Part shown: in pieces, positions 52,940-63,620 of the stretch
How positions within the stretch are numbered: position 1 is the first letter of the stretch
Layout: every line of letters begins with the position of its first letter
Source: Acanthopleura granulata
Lineage: Eukaryota; Mollusca; Polyplacophora; Chitonida; Chitonidae
Length of the DNA: 64,000 bases
Reading direction: 5' to 3'
Assembly: GCA_016165875.1 (NCBI GenBank)
Contig: JABBOT010000010.1
Coordinates: 13,417,357-13,481,356, forward strand
Translations under genes and position numbers: made by a program
Notes under the pieces: model-generated
The model's database searches: none
The model's input: only the letters and a program-made list of their open reading frames with translations
What the model was told of the DNA's origin: nothing

Positions 52940-53539
52940 TAAGTATGTGGCGTATATGTACATCAGATAAAACTGACAACTGCACGGGGAGTCGGCCAGT
53001 CTGCCGAATAGTGACGTAAAACACAAACAACATCTTAGCCAATGGTAATATATCTATATTTAAGAAAACTGTATTAGATAGTGCTATATTATCTAATAAT
53101 ACACTGTTAGTTTTAATTTATTTATGTCGGGCAAACGAGGCACACGAAGTCACACTATCACATGTCAATATACCATGTGCTAATGGCCGGGTTACACGAT
53201 GGTACATTATCACAGTCATGGCCAATACATCCTTGTGTGACAAACGAGGTTACAATGTACCTCATCACGGACACTGTGCACACCTATGTGTTGGTCATGC
53301 TCTTTCGCCAATGTATAAGCCCTGAGAGTTATTGGTGATTCACGCCGTTACATCATGGTAAAAAGCTGATCCTTGCCTTTCGGTGGTTAGTTCATACGAT
53401 ATGTTAGTTCTGTCCCATTCTCAGATAAGGAATTTTCCAAAGATTGCCTTTCAAAAGACAAATAAACTCTTGCGTTAGTAACAGGGTTGGTCAAATCACA
53501 TTCACTACAGGTATTAGCACACTCAATCGTCAACGTCCA

Positions 53540-53960
53540 CTGGTTACTACACTTTCTACATTACCACTAGCAATGTGCATAGCTATAGTCATCATTAATA
53601 CACCCGTGCACCAGTGCCCAGGTTACTGCACTTTTTACATTACCACCAGCAATGTGTATTGCTACAGTCTTCATTATTACAACCAGCTTACTACACTTTC
53701 TACATTATTACCAGCAAGGTACATTGCTATAGTCACCATTAATACATCCAGGTTACTACACTTTCTACATAATCACTTACAATGTGCATTGACACAGTTA
53801 TCATTAATACACGCAGTTTACCACACTTTCTGCATTGTTACCAGCAAGGTACATTGCTAGGGTCACCATTAGTACACCAAAGTTACTACAGTTTCTAAAT
53901 TGTCAATTAAGAAGGTACATTGCTAGAGTAATCAGTAATACACCATGGTTACAGCCACTA
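53540..53960. repeat. Diverged tandem array, ~65-bp unit (intron)
   Basis: Units starting GGTTACTACACTTTCTACAT recur at about 53,542, 53,621, 53,686, 53,751, 53,815, 53,881 and 53,945. Each continues with TTACCA(C)CAGCAATGTGCATTG, CTATAGTCA and CATTAATACA-like blocks. Spacing is 64-66 bp after the first unit, which is longer (79 bp). Divergence between units is moderate. Open frames through it are incidental. Confidence 0.8.
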
Positions 53961-54420
53961 TTAATAAAACGATATATTAATAACGGAGTTCCTAAATGGG
54001 GCTATTATACGGGATACATTATCCCAAAGTAACGTTGTTACATCAGGGTTTGAACATTTCAAAAACTAAATGCAGAAAGCATAGCTGATTTAGCAATAAA
54101 TTCTGATTTACCAGTGCACATTTTTTCTACAATTTGGAGATAATCTAATTATGATTAAATCTTACTCCCATTGCTAAAGTGAGAAGAATATTATGTTGGT
54201 AAAAGTTCATCCCTGTCCAGCCTTTCTGTTTGGTTTAGTATCAACGCGTTGTTCAGTGTAGGAAAGAACACTCATCATATGTTTACATTGATTATATTAA
54301 CATTTTGTTTATGGGAAAAGAATTGTCTACATAATTATGAGTTCAGGATATATGAAAGGTATTGGCAAAGAAGGCCAATTGCTCGTCACTATATTTATTG
54401 CCTAATGCAAAGGTAGTGTA

Positions 54421-54436
54421 ACCCCCCCCCCCCCCC
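54421..54436. repeat. Poly-C tract
   Basis: A run of about 15 C immediately before the MITE-like element at 54,441. Homopolymer length may be unreliable in an assembly. Confidence 0.8.
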
Positions 54437-54440
54437 AAAA

Positions 54441-54523
54441 TAGGCTTCATTATGATTCAGTATTTCGGCATTAATTTTGAGATCACATTTCGCTCCGAAA
54501 TACTGAGACATAGTGGAGCCCTA
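54441..54523. mobile_element. Foldback MITE-like element, copy 2 (intron)
   Basis: The left arm TAGGCTTCATTATGATTCAG and following TATTTCGGCATTAATTTT are matched by a right arm that in reverse complement reads TAGGGCTCCACTATGTCTCA then GTATTTCGG. The core GGCTTCA..ATGA.TCAGTATTTCGG is shared with the larger foldback at 17,856-18,044. Both ends carry TA, compatible with TA-target insertion as in Tc1/mariner-type MITEs. No coding capacity. Confidence 0.65.
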
Positions 54524-54919
54524 GTTTACAGAATTACACTACCTGTGATTTTAGGTGACCCATCAGTGAAACTATACCGTATCCATACTGATTGCAGATG
54601 GAGTTTGAGTTGCAATTGCTGTCATGTTTTATATATATTGCACGTTTTTCTAGGTCAGATGGCTTTGGCAAGTCTTTTTTTACGTTAATATGTAATTTTT
54701 ACGTTAATAAAGCAGTACTGAAGATTGTAAAGATGAGAATATGCATCACAACAGCGTTAGTCGGAGATACATATCATTTATCGTTCAAGTTATAGTTAAC
54801 CTTTCAAATTTAAATGAATACTCCATCTTTTTTTGCTAAGATTAAAAAAGAAAGAAACGATACGAAGAAAATATGTCTGAAGAGAATACGACTTACTTAT
54901 CCACAGAAAACAGGCGAAA

Positions 54920-55180
54920 GGTACATGCATATTTCTGTTTCCATTAACCTAATTGTTTTATCGACTTCAACAGAGGTTTATAAAGGTACATGCATATTTC
55001 TGTTTTCATTAACCTAATTGTTTTAACGACTTCAACAGAGGTTTATAAAGGTACATGCATATTTCTGTTTTCATTAACCTAATTGTTTTAACGACTTCAA
55101 CAGAGGTATATAAAGGTATATGCATATTTCTGTTTTCATTAAACTAATTGTTTTAACGACTTCAACAGAGGTTTATAAAG
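54920..55180. repeat. 65-bp tandem repeat, four copies (intron)
   Basis: Starts of GGTACATGCATATTTCTG at 54,920, 54,985, 55,050 and 55,115 give an exact 65-bp period. The copies differ at only a few positions, so this is recent or well-homogenised. Each ends with ACTTCAACAGAGGTTTATAA. No coding significance. Confidence 0.93.
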
Positions 55181-56040
55181 TGTGCAAGAAATTTCACGAC
55201 GTTGTGAATGTGTTTGGTGTGATACTTAAAGAACTAAAGAGCAATGCAATCTAAAATGAAGCTTCCGTATGCTAAAATCACCTTCACCAAAACAAACCTG
55301 GTAAACTAGTGTTATAGGGCTCTTATGAAGAACCTTCTAAACTTAACAGATCCACAGGTTCGTGGATTATTCTGTTTTGGACCCATTTTAGGTGTTAATT
55401 TTGTACGGTCTGTGCCAGTAAACAGGACGGCTGTATAACCTTGCCAGTCTAAACACCTAAACATATAAAACAGTCCTGAGTTATACTTAACTCCCCCAGG
55501 TAAGAGTTTCGTGTTGGCATTGTTTCATACAAGGCTATACAATCACTTCTCGGAAGCCAGACGCATGGGGTGGAGTATGAGCCCACCTGTCATGTGCCGG
55601 TGATAAATGATACCCTCTCACGTCATATCACACGGCCAACTTTTCTTGACTATAGAAATTTTTTATGTCCTAAAAGCCATGTGTGACAGATACACATAAA
55701 TTCTTCTCCACCACCATCTTTGAGCTGCCTCCCTTCAGTGACCACAATGGCTGCAAGAAGCCAGGCAACCTTTCCATAGGTTTGAAAACGTTCAGTTCAA
55801 ATGCAAACATGACGATTGTGCAAAACTACTTTTTTGGCATGTCTGTAAAGCTTTATGTGTATAAAGCAACCAGCTTATACATAACATGTATAACATTCCC
55901 GGCCAGGGAAATGTTCAGTGCACAGAACTGTTTCGGATATTTTTAATCTTGTAAAAGCTGTTGTTAGTTTGTTCTGGGATTATTACTTGGCTTAATTCAT
56001 GTGCGCCAACTCATTAAGGCAACTAATTCTTCATTAAATA

Positions 56041-56169
56041 GACATTCTCACAGTTTTAGGTGCATATGGAGACTTATCGACATGTCGTGACAATGCAGTA
56101 CTATAGACATTCTCACAGTTATAGGTGCATATGGAGACTTATCGACACGTCGTGACAGTGCAGTACTAT
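56041..56169. repeat. 65-bp tandem duplication, two copies (intron)
   Basis: GACATTCTCACAGTTTTAGG at 56,041 and GACATTCTCACAGTTATAGG at 56,106 begin two nearly identical copies ending CAGTACTAT. Only about four mismatches are visible. The period is again exactly 65 bp, though the sequence is unrelated to the array at 54.9 kb. Confidence 0.93.
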
Positions 56170-59100
56170 TTTGATCTGCAAGAATTTAGGCTACTCAAAG
56201 TTCAAAGCTGGGAAATTATCCATTAAGCCTATGAAAACAGTAACAATACTCACGCAATTTTGCAAAGTTGTAAACTGAATACAAATGTTGTTTAAACATA
56301 TCTTAGCCTTTGTCAGCTAATTGCCTCTCACTACAATTGTTCAGACTGATAAAGTCCAGTACCAGTTATACTTTAATTTTAGTAAAATTTATATCTGTCC
56401 AAAATTAAAATAAAATTATGAGAGCCGATGAACCACAAAACGAACTGCATAAAGATTTTGAACATTACTTCTCTTACCCATATTTTACCAAGCATGTATA
56501 CTGATGTTTCAGTAATGCTGTCTACAATTTAAATTCCTCATGCATATAATAATCTACTTTGTAAACCGTAAATGTAGTAATTGCACAGCTATAAAATATT
56601 AAATAGGTATCTATGATATAATAAAATATTACACTGCATTTTTTTTCGCCAAGACAGTTGAGTGACAAAATATTCGTTAAATTAAAATAAGTCGGTGAAC
56701 GACACCAAAGGTGTAGACATAGATGTGTCAGACAAGTACGCCGTCTTTTTTTATTCTTTTTGTTGTTGTTTTTTGTTATCGTGCCTTACCTGCACGTATA
56801 TCTTGGACACAGTGTTCAGACTCAGAGTGCCAGAGTACCAAGGTAACGAAATCGTGGAAGGCCAATATAATTTAATTTTGTCGTAATTTGAAAAGCAAGA
56901 ACAGGGTACAACGGAACAAAAGTCTTGAAACAACACTATCTGCACCGTAGGTATATAAGCCGACAGAATTGAATTAAATGAAAACTTAAGCGAAGACATT
57001 ATAACAGGAATATACCAAAACTTAATCTAATGCTATCAAAATAGTTATGTTTAATGCATACGTGAAGTGTTATCAGTAAAAAAAAATTCAAACGCACTGT
57101 AAGATTATTAGCACTCGTCATTAACATTGTTCAGGATTCCATTTCTGTGCGCATGTAGAGATTTTTCGCGTTGAGGCTATTTTGGATAAATATTCGGGTA
57201 ATTGTGATTACTTAAACCATTAATACCTGCCATCCTTAATTTCCCATTAAAGTCGTAGAAGAACGCAAAGAGCTTATGGGTGTATAGTATATATATTTTA
57301 TAATATATGACACCCTCATAAATCCGAAAATCCATATATGTCATGTGGCCCTTCAATACATAATGAAACATGTACATGGTTAAGGCCTGAAATTTGGCGA
57401 AAATTGTGGGTTAGTGTGTGTATTATTATTTTAATCTTTAAAATTTTTAATAAAAATATGTAAATAAATTCTAAATAGTTACGCCATAGGCTCTCAACTC
57501 AACTGTATTTTTCAACGGTTGGTCTATTAAATAAGATTTAAAGGTTTAAAGGCTACGATACGTTAATACCTAGAATGGTATTCTATGTGAGGCAAGACAG
57601 TTCATGGTGTGTAATATGTGGTGTATCGTTCACCTGCGCGTCTCTGTCTGGCTGAACACGTCAGCCATTACACCAGTCGAAAGCACCTTCTATTGAAGGG
57701 ACTCTTGTCAGTAATGTTATACTCCCGGTAATCGCTCTTCATTTCAAAGTCAACTTCTTACTGCTTTAATGGCCCTGACTTCAAACGTTTCGCAGCAGTT
57801 AAACCCATGTGTGTGACCAAGTAACAAATAATTGAAAATTTCAATAAGCCTTGGACCGTAGGCTTAACATACTGGAAATAGCATTCGCCTCGAAAACAGT
57901 CTTTGTTGTAGCTATTAGCTTTTTAATTACTTTTGTTAACCTTTTTATATATGTATTACCTTAGTCACAAAGGTTTCTACTAATTTCGGTTTGAACTCTT
58001 AAAAAACTTTCATTGATAAATCCTGAAAAACAAAGAACCAGACTAATGCAAACTAACACATGATTAAGTCTTACCTTATTCACTATATGTTGTGTACAAT
58101 TAGACTAACCAAATAGTTGTATCTAAATGGAAGATCTGAAAATTATTGAAATCCGTTTGGATTTGGTTTACGCCTACACAGCTGATTTTTTTTTTGCGGA
58201 AAATGGAAACGGAGCTCATTATGAGCTGGAGGTTTGTTTTAACTTTTAATAGAAATATCTGTTATTCCGACATTTTATTGTACAAATAAAAATTCTGAAT
58301 ATGGAATGTCAATACTTATATGGTTGACAATTTTAAGTAACCAAATAGGTCTAAAGCGGAAGTGCACGCATGTAATCATTTGTGTTAAACAGTCGCTCAA
58401 CCCTCTTGTGCCACGCGCAGCGTTGAAACAATTCTTTTATTGCATGCCTGTTCCTCATTGCGTTTTTAAGGACATCTGTTTTGGGACAAAGTACAATCTT
58501 TCTGTGTAATATCTGCACATGGTTACTGCATACTTGCGTGACTTAGGCGGAAGTGCACCGCTTACTTCCCTTTCTTCCCTTCTATATAGGCGATATAACC
58601 TTACAAATTGGCGGTAGATGCCGGTAACAGAACTGTGAACGGACACATATATCCAGGACAATAACTGGAAATAATCAAACAGCTGTATTATTATTTAGCA
58701 TTATATGTTCCCTGCTGTGACAATAACCACAATGATTTATTGCCTTAGTTAAGTGAGGCGAGGAAGTTGGTACAGGCCTGTGGCTACACACGCACACATG
58801 AACGCCCACATCGGTATTAGGTATTACTGTTAATTCCGATGAGATAATGTTTCTAATGACATATTCCCGGAATTTTCTCAATATAGGAGCATTCGTGAAT
58901 AGTTACCTCTGCTGACGAGACTGCAACAGATGCGTAAAATCGTCAAACCCCAAATACAATTCTGATAAAAAATGGAACATGTAACAGACATGTTTGCACT
59001 GAAAAGGTTGAACAGGCGAACACATGACGATGAAAGAAACAAATAAGCAACTGAAACAAAATAAAATCTATTCCCGTTTTTTTCAGTGTTTTGAAAAATA

Positions 59101-59689
59101 TAACAGCGAATGAACTAATATCCAAATTTACTTGTATGTTTTAACTAATTTTAGAAGAAGTAGGCTACCTTATGTGTGGTATTCAAGGTGTTTACCTGGG
59201 CCGTTTTGTTTCTCTTCAGGTACCAATGTAGTGAATCTGTTATCGCGCTAAATTTATATCGCATTACAATACACACGCTTAATTCAGCTGACATACCAAT
59301 ATTGTTACAGGTGTGATCCCAGAGTAGGATGCCCTGATAAGTAGTTTGCATTGAATCAGTATCCATTAAGAAATTGTATACTTTTGGTTGTAATGAATGT
59401 AACTTTTGAAAACATCAAAGCTATAAAATAGTTGTTGAGAGATTTTTTTAACCTTTCTATGTGTAAATGCACGTGTATAAAGCAGTTGATTGAATTACAG
59501 AGCTTGATGTCATTTAATTACTACATGGAGTTTGTGTAAAGCTATTCCAGGTAAAGGCATAAAACATGATGTGGTTTTTCTGAGGTATAAATATACCGCT
59601 ATCAGGCAAAGAATGTGGTGAATAGAAGTGCTAGGTATTTAGGACATAGAAATCACCGACTAAAACGCTTGGCAAAGTAAATAGAGCTT
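56170..59689. other. Six1/2 intron, unique sequence
   Basis: AT-rich intronic DNA without a recognisable exon, RNA gene or repeat. Short open frames only. It could hold intronic enhancers but I see no diagnostic motif cluster. Confidence 0.5.
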
Positions 59690-61775
59690 ACATATTTCTA
59701 CCAGGACAAGAATTCTGCCTCAACAGGCATTTCTCCTGCAGCAGGTATTCCTTCCAGATTAGGTATTTCTGCTACAGGAGGTATTCCTACCAGATCAGGT
59801 ATTTCTGCTGTAGCAATTAATCCTACCAGATCAGGTATTTCTGCTTTGGCAGCCATTCCTACCAAATCAGGTATTTCTGCTACAGCAGGTATTCTGTACA
59901 ATCAGGTATTTCTGCTATAGCATGTATATCCAGCAGATCAGGTATTTCTGCTATAGCAGGTATTCTTACCAGATCAGGTATATCTGCTATAGCAGATATT
60001 TCTACCACATAAGGTATTTCTGCTGTAGCAGGTATTCCTACCAGATTAGGTACTTTTGTTATTGCAGGTATTCTGTACAATCAGGTATTTCTGCTATAGC
60101 AGGTATTCTTACCAGATCAGGTATTTCTGCTATAGAAAGTATTCCTACCAGGTCAGGTATTTCTGCTGTGGCAGGTATTCCTGCCAGATTAGGTAGTTCT
60201 GCCACTGCAGGTATTCCTATTAGATCAGGTATTTCTGCTATAGCAGGTATTCCTACCAGGTCAGGGATTCCTTCCAGATTAAGTATTTCTGTTATAGCAG
60301 GTATTCCTACCAGGTCAGGTATTTTTGCTATAGCAAGTATTCCTTCTAGATCAGGTATTTCTGCTGTACAAGGTATTACTTTCAGATCAGGTATTTGTGC
60401 TATAGCAGGTATTCCTACCAAATCAGGTATTTCTGCTGAAGAAGGTAATCCTGTCAGATCAAGCATTTCTGTTATAGCATGTATTACTTCCACATCAGGT
60501 ATTTCTGCTATAGCACGCATTCCAGCTAGATCAGGTATTTGTGCTGAAGAAGGTAATCCTTTCAGATCAGGTATTTCTGCTATAGCAGGTATTCCTACCA
60601 GGTCAGGTATTTCTGCTATAACAGCTGATCCTTCCAGATCAGGTATTTCTGTTATAGCAGGTATTCCTACCAGATCAGGTATTTCTGCTGAAGAAGGTAA
60701 TCCTGTCAGATCAAGCATTTCTGTTATAGCATGTATTACTTCCACATCAGGTATTTCTGCTATAGCACGCATTCCAGCTAGATCAGGTATTTGTGCTGAA
60801 GAAGGTAATCCTTTCAGATCAGGTATTTCTGCTATAGCAGGTATTCCTACCAGGTCAGGTATTTCTGCTATAACAGCTGATCCTTCCAGATCAGGTATTT
60901 CTGTTATAGCAGGTATTCCTACCAGATCAGGTATTTCTGTTACAGCCGGTATTCCTACCAGGTCAGGTATTTCTGCTATAACAGCTGATCCTTCCAGATC
61001 AGGCATTTCTGTTATGACAGGTATTCCTTCCAGATCAGGTATTCCTATCAGATCATTTATTTCTGCTGTAGCAGGTATTCCTTCCAGATCAGGTATTTCT
61101 CCTACAACAGGTATTCCTTCCAGATCAAGTATTTCTGTTACAGCCGGTATTCCTACCAGGTCAGGTATTTCTGCTACAACAGATATACCTACCAGGTCAG
61201 GTATTTCTGCTATAACAGCTGATCCTTCCAGATCAGGTATTTCTGTTATGGCAGGTATTCCTTCCAGATCAGCTATTTATGCTATAGCGGGTATTTTTAC
61301 CAGATCAGATATTTCCACTATAGCAGATATTCCTTCAAGATCAGGTATTTCTGCTGTAGCAGGTATTCCTACCAGATCAAGTATTTTTTGTGATCGCAAT
61401 TATTCCAACCTGATCAGGTATTTCTGGTATTCCTGCCATGCAAATCAGGTATTTCGACTGTCGTAGGTATTTCTACCAGATCAGGCATTTCTACTATAGT
61501 AAGTATTTCTGCCCATCAGGTATTTCTGCTGTAGCAGGCATTTCTACCAGATCAGGTATTTCTGCTGTAGCAGGCACTTCTACCAGATCAGGTATTTCTG
61601 CTGTAGCAGGCATTTCTACCAGGTCAATTATTGTTGTGATAGCAAGTATTTCTACCAGATCTGTTATGTCTACTCTGGAAGGTATTTCTATCGCATCAGG
61701 TATTTCTGCTATGTTAAGTATTTCTGTATATGAGGTATTTCTGCTTTAGCAGATATTCCTATTGGATTGAGTAAT
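59690..61775. repeat. 36-bp minisatellite array, ~57 units (intron)
   Basis: About 2.05 kb of tandem 36-bp units. The consensus unit is two related 18-bp halves: AGGTATTTCTGCTATAGC and AGGTATTCCTACCAGATC. Because 36 is a multiple of three and the consensus lacks stops in several frames, it is open over long stretches: 514 codons forward (59,922-61,466, repeating GISAIAGIPTRS) and 315 codons reverse (60,059-61,006, repeating GIPAIAEIPDLV). A second forward frame repeats YFCYSRYSYQIR. Frame changes inside the array, openness on both strands and its position inside the Six1/2 intron argue that it is non-coding. Each half contains CAGGTAT, a donor-like string, after a pyrimidine-rich acceptor-like YAG. 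Confidence 0.93.
60422..60938. repeat. 252-bp higher-order duplication within the array
   Basis: The stretch from 60,422 is repeated without visible differences from 60,674, an offset of exactly 252 bp or seven 36-bp units. Identity continues for about 265 bp. It includes unusual variant units (GCTGAAGAAGGTAATCC, ATGTATTACTTCCACATC), so copying of a block is certain and recent. Confidence 0.9.
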
Positions 61776-61968
61776 ATTTTTCTACTACACCAGGTCACAA
61801 ATTAGTTACTAAGATATTTTTGTGACATGAGATATTTCTGTGAGCCTGGTCAACGCTGCAACGCTTATCTATATTAAATCAAGTTCCTTTATAAATTAGA
61901 AAACATTGTACTTCCTATTATTAATGATTCAAGGTACACTCATTTTTGCTAATTATTTATTTCTTCAG

Positions 61969-62284
61969 AGAGACGACTCACTCGGGCCTTCAAGACCCCA
62001 ATTCTCCTAATGACGACAGCCTCAAGGATGATACTCCGGGCAGTCTTAACGGACAGACGAAATTGGACGACCCCTCGGGTACCCCCCAGCATACCCCGCA
62101 GTCCCACGCAGCCATCTACGCCGATTTGCAGAAATCCCAATTGTTACCTAGTCCTACCTCGGGTACAATCCCCAACCTTTTTAGCGGCACCAACAGCGGT
62201 CCTCTGACCAGTCCACATTCTGCTAACAATGGACCAACACATGCCCATGATAACAGCATCTTCTCAGACTACCAGACTTTATAA
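61969..62284 (+). CDS. Six1/2 homeobox gene, exon 2
   Basis: Continues the exon 1 frame: the split Arg codon (CG + A) is completed and followed by ETTHSGLQDPNSPNDDS. It encodes residues 201-305 and a TAA stop at 62,282-62,284. The tail is rich in Ser, Pro, Asp and Thr, with no folded domain, as expected for the variable transactivation region of Six1/2 proteins. It ends NSIFSDYQTL rather than with the LVDLGS-like end I recall for vertebrate SIX1/2. The predicted total of 305 residues (289 from the downstream ATG) is close to vertebrate SIX1 and SIX2. The acceptor is a good T-rich CAG. An additional alternatively spliced exon cannot be excluded. Confidence 0.9.
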
Positions 62285-62346
62285 GGCTTCCTGTCCTCTA
62301 TATATACACTCTGTACTATAAACACTGTGGATAGCTAACGTTTAGG

Positions 62347-62352
62347 AATAAA
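62347..62352 (+). terminator. Poly(A) signal AATAAA, proximal
   Basis: AATAAA 63 nt after the stop codon; use would give a very short 3' UTR. The downstream sequence is T-rich (TTCATGTTTCATCATC, then TGTGG). Confidence 0.4.
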
Positions 62353-63594
62353 ATATTCATGTTTCATCATCTATGTGGCTAATTTACATATCCACCGAAA
62401 GTTGAACACGGTTTGAATGTACGTTACCCGTGGTGACTTTCATTTGCTTGTACTGAAAATTAACTGAGGAGAACTTTTATGGGTACAAGTTTTCTACCTG
62501 TTCAGAATATATCGCGAAAACGATCAGACAATAGGTTTGGGGGACTGCGTTGATACCGTGATAGCATCCTATGGTTGTTCACTATGCGACGACACAAGAG
62601 AAGGTGAACCTAAGATGCATGCGGGATTACAGTAACTGTTGCCAGCTTATCGGGTCATAACCACTGAATGTACGTGTATACTGTGATTGTAAGCCGATTG
62701 GCTTAGCCTTGACAAAGTCCCTACCATCAGGCAACCCTTTACCGCATTCTTGACCAACTTTAATCAAGCATTGTCAACAACTACACAACCTCTGTGATGG
62801 TCTCTCGTGCTTGTGCGCCTAAAGATTGCTCCCAAAGGATGGCCAAAGGCATGAAAAACTCTGAACTATTTTACGCCTGAATTAAATGCAGCTGTTGATG
62901 TGTTTCTTAGCAACGGCTGGGAAACGTCTTTTTCCAAAGGAACTACACCCAAAATATTTTGATAGTTTTTCAGTCCTGTCGGTGGACATGTTTCAACTGG
63001 TGTGTAACAGCTTTTGGTGAAGTGGGCGCAATTCGAACCGGCTCTTTCTCTGCCGGCTCTGGAGCTAGTTAAGATTTTTCATCACCGGGTTGGATGGTAA
63101 CCCGGATGCTGAACAGAGCTGGGAACACGTGCTTGTGGAATAACGGGGTGACTGCCATTCCTACCATTATGTGGAGAGTGAGTAAGCAAGTATGAGAATT
63201 CTGACTGGGAGCAAAAAGCTAGGTCAAGAGGGGCAACAAATTGACTGGATCAACTTGGAGCATTATCAATTGCAATCTGTCAAGAATGTACGTATCGTAT
63301 AACGTCTGGGACGTGTGATTGGTGAACCTACCTGCAGGAAAAATCTCTCTGAGATTCAGAACGATAAAGGCGTGGAGAATGCCATTTCCTCCACCTGAGA
63401 CTAGCACAAGTGCAACCGTACTATCTATACACTTGAGACTGACATGAATTACTAACGGTTGGATGCTCATGTAACTTTAAAAACGCTAAGCTGTGCAATA
63501 AGTCCTTCTGTGTCTGAGATAGATATAACCTCTTCAGTCAACTGATTCTCGAGCACTAAGGAAGGAATCATGTTCTGTTGACATGCTCAGTGCT

Positions 63595-63600
63595 AATAAA
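63595..63600 (+). terminator. Poly(A) signal AATAAA, distal
   Basis: AATAAA about 1.3 kb after the stop, followed by a GT/T-rich stretch (GTAGCTGTATATTTTTT). A 3' UTR of this length is usual for a developmental homeobox gene, so this is the likelier main site. Confidence 0.45.
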
Positions 63601-63620
63601 GTAGCTGTATATTTTTTAAA

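Larger units (their letters stand above)
62285..63620 (+). other. Six1/2 3' UTR and downstream region
   Basis: Non-coding sequence after the stop. The 3' end probably lies after one of the two AATAAA signals listed. Open frames here are short and without domains. A tRNA-like look around 63,015-63,086 (minus) was checked and rejected. Confidence 0.5.

Noticed and set aside
60059..61006. 315-codon reverse open frame (GIPAIAEIPDLV repeats) as a gene
   Set aside because: Same explanation: it is the complement of the 36-bp array. No independent sign of expression.
59922..61466. 514-codon forward open frame with 12-residue repeats as a protein-coding gene
   Set aside because: The frame follows from a 36-bp repeat lacking stops. 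The opposite strand and a second forward frame are also open, the start of the frame reads in a shifted register of the same repeat, and it lies inside the Six1/2 intron without its own promoter or splice context.
59690..61775. CRISPR-like array
   Set aside because: Units are directly contiguous with no unique spacers, both halves are repetitive, and the DNA is animal nuclear sequence.
63015..63086. tRNA-like sequence on the minus strand (GGTGATG start, GGTTCGAAT box, TTCACCA end)
   Set aside because: The acceptor ends can pair at six of seven positions, but the T stem does not pair, no box A or D arm is present and no anticodon arm forms. Judged coincidental.
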